The notes under the pieces were generated by a model. It had not been told where the DNA came from. It worked only from the letters and a program-made list of their open reading frames with translations, and did no database searches. Below, piece after piece: positions 1 through 10,329 of a stretch of DNA of 64,000 bases (its first letter is position 1; each line of letters begins with the position of its first letter). The translations under genes were made by a program, and so were the position numbers. This DNA is from Notolepis coatsorum (taxonomy: Eukaryota > Chordata > Actinopteri > Aulopiformes > Paralepididae), in NCBI GenBank assembly GCA_963971535.1, contig OZ020598.1:87615685-87679684 (forward strand), given 5' to 3'.

Positions 1-638
1 ACCGCGTCGCCGACCGCCAAGAACCTTGGTGTTGTCCTCGACGACCAGTTGAACTTCTCTGCTCACATCGCAGCGACAACCAGAACCTGCAGATTCCTCC
101 TGAGCAACGTCAGAAGGATACGCCCCTTCCTGACAAAAGAAGCCACCCAACTCCTCGTCCAATCAACAGTCATCTCCCTCCTCGACTACTGCAACGCACT
201 GCTAGCTGGCCTCCCGGCCACTGCCACCAAGCCTCTTCAACTCATTCAAAATGCAGCGGCCCGCCTGATCTCAAACCTACCGATGTCGGCCCATATCACC
301 CCACTTCTTAGGGACCTGCACTGGCTCCCCATTGCTGCACGTATCCGCTTCAAGGCCCTCGACCTAGCATACCGTGCGGCAAAGGGAACCGCTCCCGCCT
401 ACCTCCGGTCAATGGTCTCTAACTACACACCCTCAAGACCCCTACGCTCTGCATCTTCTGGCCGCCTCAGATCTACTCCTATCCAAGCTCCCGGAGGGTC
501 ATCAAAGAGAAGCCGCCTATTCTCAGTCCCTGCCCCACAATGGTGGAATGAACTACCCATCCCAGTTAGGACAGCCGAATCCCGTCCAATCTTTCGCCGT
601 CGACTAAAGACTCACTTCTTCAACCATTATCTGAAATG

Positions 639-672
<34 letters not shown>

Positions 673-866
673 AACCCCGACTAACCTTAATGTCATGCAC
701 TTGTCCTAATAAACTAACCTACACTGTAACACGCAACACTTTGATGAACATTGTTACTCAGCTGATAGAGTTATACCCTTCTTGCTGTCTTGTCGCACAG
801 AACTTGTAAGTCGCTTTGGATAAAAGCGTCAGCTAAATGACTAAATGTAAATGTAAATGTAAAACA
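1..866 (+). mobile_element. L2/Maui-type LINE, 3' part (copy A)
   Basis: C-terminal end of a non-LTR retrotransposon reverse transcriptase, cut by the window edge on its 5' side. One frame at 49-639 reads the region downstream of the catalytic core: LLDYCNALLAGLP, LIQNAAARLI, RDLHWLPIAARIRFKAL and QWWNELP, ending at a stop at 637-639. This motif order is that of fish L2-clade elements. A 29-base A-run (641-669) follows, then a 3' UTR with the conserved block CGCTTTGGATAAAAGCGTC and a short TAAATG-type tail at about 836-862. The protein is nearly the same as copy B on the minus strand at 8140-9780, so the family was active fairly recently. The catalytic YADD region lies outside the window. Confidence 0.85.
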
Positions 867-1340
867 CCTGGCGACATTTTACTGTTTTTTTTTTTACGAC
901 TGGAGACTGATTTATGGGATGATAAAAAGACATTCTGGACAAAAGTGCATTGTGTTATGTGTCAACATAATGAAACAAACAATTTTAATCAGGCATCATC
1001 CAATGTTGGTGATTCTGTTCCTGGAGATATATGCAAATTAGCGCATATTTAATTAGGTAACTCCTATTTTGTATATATAAACATAAAATCTCAGAAAACT
1101 TGCAATACATTTTTTCTTAGTTGTTATGTACATAACAAACTGAGAACGTTTCATAGTGATATCTATTAAAATAAAAAATTTGCCAATTCACCTAGGCTGT
1201 CTCGTCTAAAATATGCTAATGTGTTTATTCAAATTCAAACCTTACAATTAAATGACCCTTCCTGAAGATTGTATTCTAACACTCCATACAAACATCCCGA
1301 TACTGCTTTACAGCTTCCTGGACTGGCACCCATGACTGGC
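867..1340. other. AT-rich stretch, nothing assigned
   Basis: No gene, RNA or recognisable repeat. The short open frame that begins in the L2 tail near 837 is chance translation of tail sequence and unrelated AT-rich DNA. Confidence 0.5.
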
Positions 1341-1819
1341 ACCCATAACAATGTATTGGAGAGCTTTCCTCAGGCTGTTGTTCCTCTTTCTCGGCTCTCT
1401 GGCGACGTATGACACCAACATCATTCACAGGTGCATCATCGAGGGAGCGAACACCCACATTTGGCACACATTTCCACGAATCAAGTCACACAGGCAATGG
1501 TACTGGTTCAACAAGAATCATAGCTGGAGGTGGAAAAACCAGATGGTGCCTGAAGACCTCATCGATGACCCAAATTACAAAGCATATATCCATCTGTTGG
1601 GAGTGAAAACGTCAGATCAACACAGCGGCCCTTTCCATAACCAGAACCAGAAAGAACGACGCAGCCGATTATTGTGTCTACATCTACAAGCCGCAAGATC
1701 CGGGTCAGGGGTCAGAAATGTGCATACTGAGATTATCAGTAATGGATCTGTGGGTGAGAATGTCTCCACCCAGAGTGACGGAGGGACAGAGTGTGAACCT
1801 GACCTGTGAGACAATTAAG

Positions 1820-1962
1820 CATTACATCACGCGCAGGAGTGTGTTATAAGAATTAGAGCATGCCTAGGGGTGGTTGTTAGGCCCGAGGCGCAGCCAAGGG
1901 TCGTTAGACCCCCCCTAGGCATGCTCTAATTCTTATAACACACGACTACAAGTGGTGTAATG
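1820..1962. repeat. Foldback element inside the Ig pseudogene
   Basis: Two arms of about 50 bases are reverse complements of each other: the left begins CATTACATCAC and includes GTGTGTTATAAGAATTAGAG and GCATGCCTAGG; the right is its mirror, ending GTGGTGTAATG. A short GC-rich centre (TTAGGCCCGAGGCGC) separates them. It sits at the point where Ig domain 2 breaks off, so it or a larger element containing it probably caused the break. No convincing target duplication was found. Confidence 0.7.
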
Positions 1963-2140
1963 TCTTTTATACAATTGCCGAATTCATCCAAACTTATTGC
2001 TATACAATAAACACACATTAATTGAAGCATAATGGAGATTTATTCACAAAACCATCCGCGGAAAAAGTAGGTAAAAAATTAAAAAAAAATAAAAGTTGCC
2101 TCCGTGTCTAGAAGCAGCTGGGATGTGCAGTGTTTCAAAG

Positions 2141-2320
2141 CATGCCATCTAACAGTGAAGTTAGCGGTTGTTATTGGAATGATTGATTGATTGATTGAAA
2201 ATTGTATTACAGATAGACAGTGCTACATCTATACATAGGTTTCTTCAACGCATGCCATCTAACAGTGAAGTTAGCGGTTGTTATTGGAATGATTGATTGA
2301 TTGATTGAAAATTGTATTAC
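2141..2320. repeat. Duplicated 70-mer with GATT microsatellite
   Basis: The 70 bases at 2141-2210 recur without visible change at 2251-2320, both running from CATGCCATCTAACAGTGAAG to a GATT run and GAAAATTGTATTAC. A reverse-complement relative of AACAGTGAAGTT plus CGGTTGTTATTG lies near 4165-4199, so the two sides of the 2.4-kb insertion share inverted sequence. Confidence 0.75.
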
Positions 2321-2510
2321 CAGATTGCAGAATGGGTACAATACAGTACAGCTCAATACACACAATTATTAAGGGGATGCAGACCAGAGAAAGACTTTCG
2401 TCTTGTTTACATCAGGGTCCCCCATTTTCAATGCATCATAACATATATGACATACATGATACATGACATACTGATAGACAGTACTGCTACATCTATACAT
2501 TTATGACATA
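2290..2510 (-). mobile_element. GATT-tailed retroelement 3' end
   Basis: Begins with a GATT/TGAT run, then ATTGCAGAATGGGTACA, GGGGATGCAGACCAGAGAA and GACTTTCGTCTTGTTTACAT. The same sequence occurs twice, head to head, at 30290-30556. A simple-repeat end joined to a conserved body is typical of a LINE or SINE 3' end. The family was not identified, and the strand given assumes the GATT run is the 3' tail. Confidence 0.5.
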
Positions 2511-2515
2511 CGAGA

Positions 2516-3409
2516 TGTTAGGGTTTGTAACCGACCCCAAGCACAACGGCACAGAGAGAGTTGTTTCAGAGTTAGCCAAAAACAAGGGCGTGTTTATTCA
2601 CAGAGTCACAAGATTGAATTAGGTGGAAAACAGAACAAACGGGGAATCTGGCATGTGAAGAATGTTTGCGGCTCTGCAGATTCTCCCAGGCGGTGATGGT
2701 GAGGAATTTGCTTGTGACGTCTGAGCCGCTCTGCAGATCCCCCCAGCATACACTCCAGGTGGAAACGGAGGGGGAGAGAGAAATCCCAGTTAGCTCAGCG
2801 CACAATAGAAACAGAGAGGTGACTGATCCAAACAATTATCCAAGTGACTTGATCTTCGGTGTGAATACACACAGTTAGCAGAGTCCAGAGAAAAAACAAT
2901 ACGGTAATCCAAGGTGTAAATCCAACAACAAAAAATAGGTGAGAACAGTATAACAAAAACGGGATCTCTTCGGTGTTTCACAAACACACAAAAAACGAGT
3001 GATCCAAAAAGAACTGTTTCCAAAAACTCACCAGAGCGCAACGCGTAAAGCGGGCAGATAAACGAGGCGTAGCTTCGTACGGGGAATCAGGTTCTCCAAC
3101 AGGGATACTTCACGAGAGTCCTGGGGAGCAACAGACAGCGACGGGAAAGAAAGGCAGATGAAGGGAATATTCAAAACGATCCAACATCGATATTAGGGAG
3201 ATCAGGGTATTTAAAGCCACAGGGCGCTAAATGACAAGCTGTGACAGCTGCGGGATGAAATTGATCATTGCTCCAGAAGCGTGTGGTGGGGAGAGCACCA
3301 ATCAACATGGCATCTTACAGGAAAGAAGCGTGAGGCGCGGAATGCAATTAATTAACAAAATACCTTAAAGGAACGGAGCGAGTGGGTGGGGAGCGGACAA
3401 AACCTCACA
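2516..3409 (-). mobile_element. Solo LTR, probably Ty3/gypsy-type (fossil)
   Basis: An 894-base block begins TGTTAGGG, ends CCTCACA and is flanked by the same five bases, CGAGA (2511-2515 and 3410-3414), as expected of an LTR inserted by an integrase with 5-bp staggering. Read on the minus strand it starts TGTGAGG, carries a TATA-like TTTAAATA about 220 bases in and an AATAAA polyadenylation signal about 60 bases before its end, and finishes CCTAACA. No internal coding region remains, so it is the usual product of LTR-LTR recombination. The intact target duplication argues against great age. Confidence 0.72.
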
Positions 3410-3694
3410 CGAGATTTACAAATACAGTACTGTTTTTGTAGGGTGATTATGGTTTATTTAGTTCTGGGGTCACATGGAGTGTATTATATACGAAATAACA
3501 ACCGTCGGCTTTCCTACGCATTTTCGGTGTTGGAAGTGATTGGGGAATAGTTGCGGGACGCCAAGATGTACCCACAGTAGAAAGCTTGTGTGGATCCTTA
3601 TATTGGTTCTTTTAATACAGCGTTTTTTAAATCACGCGAAACAAAGTAATTCGGTTGTGGGCGGGTTCTGGGATCACGTGGAGTGTGTTATACT

Positions 3695-4148
3695 CAGTGA
3701 TGCCACAGATTACTTGTAAAAATAATCTGATTACTGATTACTGATTACTCCTTTAAAAAGTAATCTAGTTACTTTACTGATTACTTGATTATCAAAGTAA
3801 CTTAGTTACTTTGAAAGTAACTAGGTTACGAAGTCGTCGTCATCCCCCCTGCTGCTGCCACAAGAATGACAACAGTTTTTTTTTTAAATAATGCTTTATT
3901 GAAAGTGCATATGTCATAAATCATGATTGGCTGCTCAGACAGGTCATCATGAGACGTCATCAGCCTTCAGGCCATACTCCGGTCTAGCTGACTGTACCCC
4001 TGGCTCGCTTATCATCAGCATTATGAGATAGTAACTAAATAGTAACTCACAGCCACTTGGAAAAGTAACTGTAATCAGATTACTGGATTGAAAAAAGTAA
4101 TCAGATTACAATAACTAGTTACTTAGTAACTAGTTACTGGCATCACTG
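3695..4148. mobile_element. Non-autonomous hAT element with GTAACTAG subterminal repeats
   Basis: 454 bases with inverted ends CAGTGATGCCA and TGGCATCACTG, flanked by the perfect 8-bp duplication GTTATACT (3687-3694 and 4149-4156). Both sides are filled with alternating AGTTACTT / AATCAGATTAC motifs. Eight-base duplications and CAGTG-type ends are hallmarks of hAT transposons. No transposase is encoded, so it depended on a transposase supplied in trans. The element at 29612-30960 has similar ends and similar subterminal GTAACTAGTTAC repeats. Confidence 0.88.
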
Positions 4149-4611
4149 GTTATACTCAATAACAACCGGCAACTTCACTGTTTCAGCCAATCAGAATCAA
4201 GAAATGTGCATGCAATTGTATAACTTGCGATACAGGCAGCAACTACACCTGGTTCAGAGGGACTGAACTAATTCACAGAGATAGCTCTAATAGCCTAGTG
4301 ATCACCTCGGTCAGTAGCCGCAACGCCGGGAGCTACTCCTGTGCCATGGAGGCCGAGGAATATATCAAATCCCCCGGGGTTTGTGTCCTCGGGAACTGCT
4401 GGGCTACCGGCGACGTTCGCAAGCCCATCTGCGCACTGACAGGGTCCTCTGTGGACTTACCTTGCACGCTTCACGCAATCCCCAACGGTTCCATTATCCA
4501 AGACGGAATCTGGTTCAGAGAGGTCAAAGACGAGATGCTTGTAGCCGTGAGCCACCGCATGGACCACCGCGGGAACGACAGCGACTGCACCCTGAGGATC
4601 GCCAACCTCTG

Positions 4612-4694
4612 GAGCGTAACAGTAAGAAGCATTTTGTATAAAAGTATTCTGTACTTCTGTATGACAACTATTAAAGAAACTTGAAACTTGAACT
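4612..4694 (+). mobile_element. Rex1-like LINE 3' tail inserted in Ig domain 3
   Basis: About 80 bases from CTGGAGCGTAACAG to the ACTTGAA-repeat tail are the reverse complement of the 3' end of the LINE copies at 5723-6297 and 10842-11586. It sits between the codons for CTLRIANL and TERDSGSYRF of the Ig pseudogene, a contiguous run in this domain family. It is a severely 5'-truncated insertion and brings a stop codon at 4682-4684. Confidence 0.78.
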
Positions 4695-5410
4695 TGACGG
4701 AACGAGACTCAGGTTCATACAGGTTTGAACTTGAATTTGACAACCAAATCGATCTGCTTGTGGTCGATTTGTACAACTCGCCGAGCCGGAAAGAGGGAGA
4801 AAACGCCTGGGTCAGCCGTGCCACCAAATGTCCGTATTCTGCCCAAAACCACAAGGGTCTCGTCTGGTATAAGGAAGGACGCCGTCTCAAGGATCCTAAC
4901 GAACGAGACGGCTACCTGCTCTTTCAGCCAATCGGAAGGGATGACGGAGGTAACTACTCGTGTGCAGTAATTGGCCTCGAGGATTTCCCTGCTAAGCCAG
5001 TGACTCCGAAAGTCGTACACAAGGCAGAGCCACCTGCCGTCTTGTCTTTCGTGCTAGTATGGCAACATTGTTCATCATAGCTTTTCTCTCCCTCTGCTAC
5101 GTCCGTTCACTCTGACCATACATACGTAGACCCTCGTGAGATTGAGCACATCTACTTAACACTGTATGCTAGCTCACTTGAGAGAAATGCTAGTCTTTCA
5201 GAAGAGTACGAGAATGTCCAAAAAGAAATTGCACAAAGCCAGTAGTAAAACCGATATCATATAGTTTTTTTTTTTTTTTTTTTTTTATAAATGATGACAA
5301 TTAATTGTTTATAAATAAAATGTCAAAATATTAACTGTTTACTTATATAATCTGTTTCTTTTATTTACCTTTCAGTTTTAGTTTTTTCATTGAAGTTTGT
5401 CTCATTATTA

Positions 5411-5612
5411 CTCATTATCTGAAATGAAAAAAATATATATATATATCTAACCTTAACTAACCTTACTGTCGTGCACTTGTCCTAATATACTAACACTTTA
5501 ATGAACATTGTTACTCAGCTGAGTTGTACCCTTCCTGATGACTTGTCATACAGAACTTGTACGTCGCTTTGGATAAAAGCGTCAGCTAAATTACTAAATG
5601 TAAATGTAAACT
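5411..5612 (+). mobile_element. L2/Maui LINE, 3' tail only (copy C)
   Basis: Matches the 3' UTR of copy A from TATCTGAAATGA to the terminal TAAATGTAAATG run, including GTCGCTTTGGATAAAAGCGT. The coding part is absent, so this is a strongly 5'-truncated insertion. It lies just downstream of the Ig pseudogene, past a T-run at about 5263-5286. Confidence 0.8.
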
Positions 5613-5640
5613 CCATTGAATATATTTTTAAGCTCATTAA

Positions 5641-6427
5641 AGGGGCACTTCACCTAAATTACTTGAGTGTAAATGAGTTTGAATATGGCCACCCATGATG
5701 TAATTTCATTACAGACATCCAATTCAAGTTCAAGTTCTTTAATAGTTGTCATACAGAAGTACAGAATACTTTCATACAAAATGCTTCTTACTGTTACGCT
5801 CCAGAGACTGTGCTAGACAAGATAGTATCAAATAACATAATAACATAATATAGCATGAATTTAGAAGAAGAAAATGAGGTCACAGTGTTCGGTATAGACA
5901 TATGTACAATGTTCTGAGTTACCATATAATATACAATACACAATACTATGCAGTGTACTAATGTACAGTACTATCTAGTGCAAAGCAGAAATGGGATGAG
6001 GTACAATTTTAGGTACAATTTACAGTAAGGTGTACGAGTTGTAGTGCAATCCTTCATCCATAAATATAAAGTGTGGGGAGTGGGTGCTACAGTGTGTTTG
6101 TTTAAAGTGGGTGTGTGCTATAAGTGTGTGGAGTGGGTGCTACAGTGTGTTTGTTTAAAGTGAGTGTGTGCGTGTGGATGTGTGTGCTATGTGCGTTTGG
6201 TGGTTGTTGTTGTGTAGTGTTCATTCATTGTTCGTTTAGCAGCCTGATGGCCTGGGGATAGAAGCTTCTTCTGAGTCTTTCTGTGCTCGCCTTGTGTTTT
6301 GCACTATTCAATTGTGCTAGCCATATTCAAACTAATTTACTCTCAATAACCGTCAAACTAAATTAATGTTGTGGATTTGTGTGAGATTGCAAAATAAATC
6401 ACCATTGTTTTTTGGTAAAATGCCCCT
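5641..6427. mobile_element. TTAA-target inverted-repeat element, split by a LINE
   Basis: Left end TTAA then AGGGGCACTT (from 5641); right end AAATGCCCCT (to 6427) followed by TCAA, one base from TTAA. Beyond the tips the arms stay similar: a block with GAGTTTGAATATGGC on the left reappears inverted (GCCATATTCAAAC) on the right. The middle is occupied by a 5'-truncated LINE (5723-6297), so the element was there first. TTAA duplication suggests piggyBac- or Kolobok-type mobilisation; no transposase is present. Confidence 0.65.
5723..6297 (-). mobile_element. Rex1-like LINE, 5'-truncated copy 1
   Basis: Minus-strand 3' UTR plus the last few codons of the reverse transcriptase, ending at 5723 in an AACTTGAACTTG tail. 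The plus strand is the same as the copy at 10842-11586 over roughly 570 bases, with one difference noticed by eye (GGGGATAG against GGGGGTAG near 6256). Truncation points and flanks differ, so these are two separate retrotransposition events. Confidence 0.82.
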
Positions 6428-6630
6428 TCAAGCTAAACTGATTTATTAGGCTAGACAGACGGCTGAATGGGCAAAGCTGTCTCCATAAACAGTGGTCCAA
6501 TGTGGCGAGAGGTTTATGAATACATTGTATCCTGCTGCATAGCCAACACATGTGTGAAATATTAGAAATAAGGCTGTGTCTGTGTTTTTGATTTGATTTG
6601 ATTGAAGTTTATTTCAAATATACAACAAAC

Positions 6631-7112
6631 TTAGGCGGCTGGGTGGCACAGTGGACATTGCGCTTGTCACCAACGCAAGATACACCGGGTTCAAATCCGG
6701 CTGTCGGCATTGCCTCCGGCTTGGGCTGGCTGTCATACTGGCTCCATTGGCAGAGTCAGCGGGAGGAAGTATATGGGTGGTAATCTGGACGTTGTGGACA
6801 GCGACTCCTACAGGTCGGTTGGGGGACGCCTGCACAGCAGAGACAGGAAATAGCGGGGGTAGTGTGAGCCTCCCACACGTTACACCTCGCCAATGAGAGT
6901 CCGCGCTGGCAGGTGAAAAGATGTGACAGGCTGCCTCCTCGCGTACCGGAGGGGACACGTGATGCAAGGCTTCTATCCTCCCTATGACCGACCTGTGGGG
7001 GGCATATGCGAGCAACGTTCAAGACAGGGGAGGGGAGAATTGGAAACAGCGAAAATTGGGATGGGAGAAAAATAGAAAAATAAGGAGAAAAAGTGTATAC
7101 AATAAATGTTTT
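6631..7112 (+). mobile_element. tRNA-derived SINE, copy 1
   Basis: Starts GGCGGCTGGGTGGCACAGTG, with an A-box-like TGGCACAGTGG and a B-box-like GGGTTCAAATCC about 45 bases on, the internal promoter layout of RNA polymerase III tRNA genes. A conserved body of about 350 bases follows, then a purine-rich end. Flanked by TACAACAAAC (6621-6630 and 7113-7122). Other copies: 21460-21921 and, on the minus strand, 53071-53545. It is inserted in the 3' end of the LINE at 6588-10320. Confidence 0.82.
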
Positions 7113-8139
7113 TACAACAAACAAACATCAAGTACAGATATAGCCTTAAGCCGTTTTTTAATAAATTATTTTATAATAATAAAAAATTTTATTTAATTTG
7201 TATCTAACTAAAAGTTTACTGTTTTGGTCATTTACATATTTGAAAAGGAGTGGGAAGAAGCATACACTTATTTAATCCCACCATACTATATTATCTTTAC
7301 TAATTCATACTTTACTAGACTTATATTGAAAATAATTAACTTTCTATCAAACCCCTTCTTCATCTCTGTACCTCTGGAAAACCATTTGACTGTATTTTAT
7401 TTTAAACGGTTTCATGTTTTGCTTTAACTTTTCATGGTTGTTCGAAAACTGTATATTTTCAAATTAAATGTTCCCCTTAAATTGTAAGCCCCATCTTGTA
7501 CGTTGAACAATCGTTGAATATTTCCTGGGAGTTTATTATTTTTTAGCTTTGTACAGTATTTGTGCGGTTTGATACATTACAATATCAGTACATTTTTATA
7601 ATTTTGACTGTAAGAATAGTGAATGAGTATGTTCCAGATATCCAACATTGTGAATGATTTTATAATTTATTTTTTATTTTATAAGCATTTATAATTATTT
7701 CCCCAGACTTCAATGCAGTACATTAAATATGGTGAAACTAGTGAACAGTAGAGAATGTGAAGTGATTTGTGATCCAGGACCTGCTTTGCTGTCTTTATTA
7801 CTATAATGCTCCTTGCCAATTTGGTTTGAATATGTTTAATATGTGATTTCCAATAGATTTTTTCGTCAATCGTGACACCAAGAAATTCTATTTCAGACAC
7901 TCTTTCAATATCCCCCCATCTATTTTTGTCTGTACACATATATCTTTCCTACAATTTCCAACCAGCATTATTTTGGTCTTGGATACATTTTATGATACAA
8001 AAAAAAAAATCAAACCATATTTGAAGTTGAATAATTTCCTGCGTAATGTCCTCCTGCAGTTTATTTAAATTATCCCAAGAACAGAAAATATTTGTGTCAT
8101 TGGCAAACAAAACTAATTTCAGTAACTTGGACACTTTAC

Positions 8140-9780
8140 ATATACATTTACATTTACATTTAGTCATTTAGCTGACGCTTTTATCCAAAGCGACTTACAA
8201 GTTCTGTACGACAAGTCATCAGGAAGGGTACAACTCTATCAGCTGAGTAACAATGTTCATCAAAGTGTTGCGTGTTACAGTGTAGGTTAGTTTATTAGGA
8301 CAAGTGCATGACAGTAAGGTTAGTTAGGGTTAGATCTTTTTTATTTTTATTTGTTGTTTTGTTTCATTATTTCAGATAATGGTTGAAGAAGTGCGTCTTT
8401 AGTCGACAGCGAAAGATTGGACGGGTTTCGGCTGTCCTAACTGGGGTGGGTAGTTCATTCCACCATTGTGGGGCAAGGACTGAGAATAGGCGACTTCTCT
8501 TTGATGACCCTCCCGGAGCTTGGATAGGAGTAGGTCTGAGGCGGCCAGAAGATGCAGAGCGTAGGGGTCATGAGGGTGTGTAGTTAGAGACCATTGACCG
8601 GAGGTAGGCGGGAGTGGTTCCCTTTGCCGCACGGTATGCTAGGTTGAGGGCCTTGAAGCGGATAGGTGCAGCAATGAGGAGCCAGTGCAGGTCCCTAAGA
8701 AGTGGGGTGACATGGGCCGACTTCGGTAGGTTTGAGATCAAGCGGGCCGCTGCGTTCTGGATGAGTTGAAGAGGCTTGGTGGCAGTGGCCGGGAGGCCAG
8801 CGAGCAGTGCGTTGCAGTAGTCGAGGCGGGAGATGACTGTTGATTGGACGAGGAGTTGGGTGGCTTCTTTTGTCAGGAAGGGGCGGATCCTTCTGACGTT
8901 TCTCAGGAGGAATCTGCAGGTTCTGGCTGTCGCTGCGATGTGAGCAGAGAAGTTCAACTGGTCGTCGAGGACAACACCAATGTTCTTGGCGGTCGGGGAC
9001 GCGGTCACAGCTGCATTCTTGACTGTGATGGAAAGGTCGGTCAGGGGGGAGGATTTGGCCGGCAGGTGGAGCAATTCTGTTTAGCTTAGGTTCAGTTTGA
9101 AGTGGTTGGTCATCATCCAGGCGGAGATATCGGACAGACAGGCCGAGATCCGCTCAGAGACGTGGATATCTGAGGGAGGGAAGGTGAGGAAGAGTTGAGT
9201 ATCATCGGCATAACAATGATACAAGAAGCCATGAGACGTGATAATGTTACCCAGTGATTTAGTGTAGAGGGAGAAGAGAAGGGGTCCTAGGACCGAGCCC
9301 TGGGGGACACCCGTCCGCAGGGGGCGGGTGGCCAACAGGGTCCCTCTCCATGACACTTGGTAGGAGCGGTCATTGAGGTATGATGTCAGCCATGTAAGCG
9401 CAGAGCCAGCCACTCCCATTCCTGTGGCCAGTCCGGAAGCCAGACTGATTAGGGTCTAGGCGGTCATTCTGTAAGAGATAAGCAGTAAATTGGTTGGATA
9501 CAGCACGTTCAAGTGTTTTAGAAAGGAAGGAGAGAAGAGAGACAGGACGATAGTTGCGATAGATGAGGTTCTCGATTCAGTGCTTGGAATGGGTGGGGGT
9601 TGGGAGAAGGAGCTGCGGATGTTCTCCACTTTTTCCTCAAAGAAGATCGCAAAGTCTTCGGCAGAGAAAGATGAGGGAGGAGGGGAGTGAGGAGGGAGGA
9701 CATTCTTGGCAGATGACATTCTTGGCAGAGGCCTCGATCCTATGGTGAAAGAAAGAAGCTTTGGCATTAGTAATGGTTAT
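8140..9780 (-). mobile_element. L2/Maui LINE, internally deleted (copy B)
   Basis: Minus-strand L2 element. From right to left: a stretch near 9660-9770 with FSAEDFAIFFEEKVENIRS (a linker typical of L2), then a jump at about 9440-9460 to TWLTSYLNDRSYQVSW, GVPQGSVLGPLLFSLY and the catalytic HCYADDTQLF near 9210-9230, then LDYCNALLAGLP and RDLHWLLIAA, and the tail GACGCTTTTATCCAAAGCG read on the plus strand near 8173-8192. The jump removes the first part of the reverse transcriptase, including the FDTVNH-type motif. A frame change separates the YADD half (9081-9419) from the C-terminal half (8568-9074). The copy interrupts an older LINE. Confidence 0.83.
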
Positions 9781-10329
9781 GGAGAATGTTAACAAAAGGT
9801 ATATGATATGTGTCGATGATATACAGTATGAATAATTTTGGACCCAACACTGACCCCTGGGGGACACCACAAGCAATGTCCAAACACATTGAAGAGCAAT
9901 CACCCAACAGACTGTTGTCTCTTATTTAGATAACTTTTGATCCAGTCTAGTACTACTCCCCTGATGTCATACTTTTCCAATGTATTAATTAATATATCAT
10001 GGTTAATTGTGTCAAATGCTTTTTTTAAATCAATAAATACTCCAATTGCATATTGTTTTTTGTCTATGGCATTTGTGATTTCCTCTATTGTTTCTATTAT
10101 TGGCAGTGACATTGATCTATTTGCTTTGAACCCATATTGGGTATCAGAGAGTAGTTGATGCGTACTGTATCTAAGAAAGCATCTAACCTGTTGTTAAAAC
10201 GTTTTTTGAGTATTTTAGAGAATTGTGGGAGTAAAGAGACAGGTCTGTAGTTTGTGAAGTGTTGTGGCTCCCAGTTTTATACAGAGGTATGACTTTAGCT
10301 ATTTTCATTTAATCTGGAAATGAACCAGT

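Larger units (their letters stand above)
1351..5245 (+). pseudogene. CD22/Siglec-like Ig receptor pseudogene (probable retrocopy), split by insertions
   Basis: Relic of a teleost CD22/sialoadhesin-like membrane receptor with immunoglobulin domains. Domain 1 (about 1450-1712): WYWFNKNH, EDLIDDPNYKAYI, then after a frame change near 1605-1628 NDAADYCVYIYKP. Domain 2 starts VTEGQSVNLTCET (about 1772-1815) and resumes at 4222 with CDTGSNYTWFRG to GSYSCAME. Domain 3 (about 4400-4755) has ICALTGSSVDLPC, GIWFRE and CTLRIANL, a LINE tail, then TERDSGSYRFEL. Domain 4 (about 4790-5020) has KCPYS, LVWYKEG and GNYSCAVIGL. A hydrophobic stretch (TLFIIAFLSLCY, 5057-5095) and a tail with IYLTLY and EEYENV follow in shifted frames, ending at a stop at 5243-5245. 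The first B-strand cysteine appears replaced by histidine. Domains, membrane segment and tail run together with no intron, unlike parent genes of this family, which suggests a processed copy; no poly(A) is visible. Insertions and frame changes make it non-functional. It could be another multi-Ig receptor of the same superfamily. Confidence 0.72.
6588..10320 (-). mobile_element. Decayed LINE (copy-B host), interrupted by a SINE and an L2
   Basis: Minus-strand LINE of the CR1/jockey assemblage, read from right to left. Near 10215-10260: NYRPVSLLPQFSKILKK; near 10050: GVFIDLKKAFDTINHD; near 9860: VPQGSVLGPKLF; near 8105: LFANDTNIFCS; near 7870: FLGVTIDEKIYWKSHIKHI; near 7700: YCIEVWGNNYK. An AT-rich 3' region ends in AATAAACTTC and an AATCAAATCAAA tail at about 6588-6620. 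An L2 copy lies between the VPQGS and FANDT motifs and a SINE lies near the 3' end. Stops, frameshifts and the change of the catalytic FADD motif to FAND show it is dead. The clade within the group is not certain. Confidence 0.75.

Noticed and set aside
1276-1467. Minus-strand frame containing CYGCQSWVP
   Set aside because: Antisense of the Ig pseudogene; cysteines occur by chance.
6631-6720. tRNA gene
   Set aside because: A and B boxes are present, but the head continues into a repeated body with purine tail and target duplications; it is a SINE.
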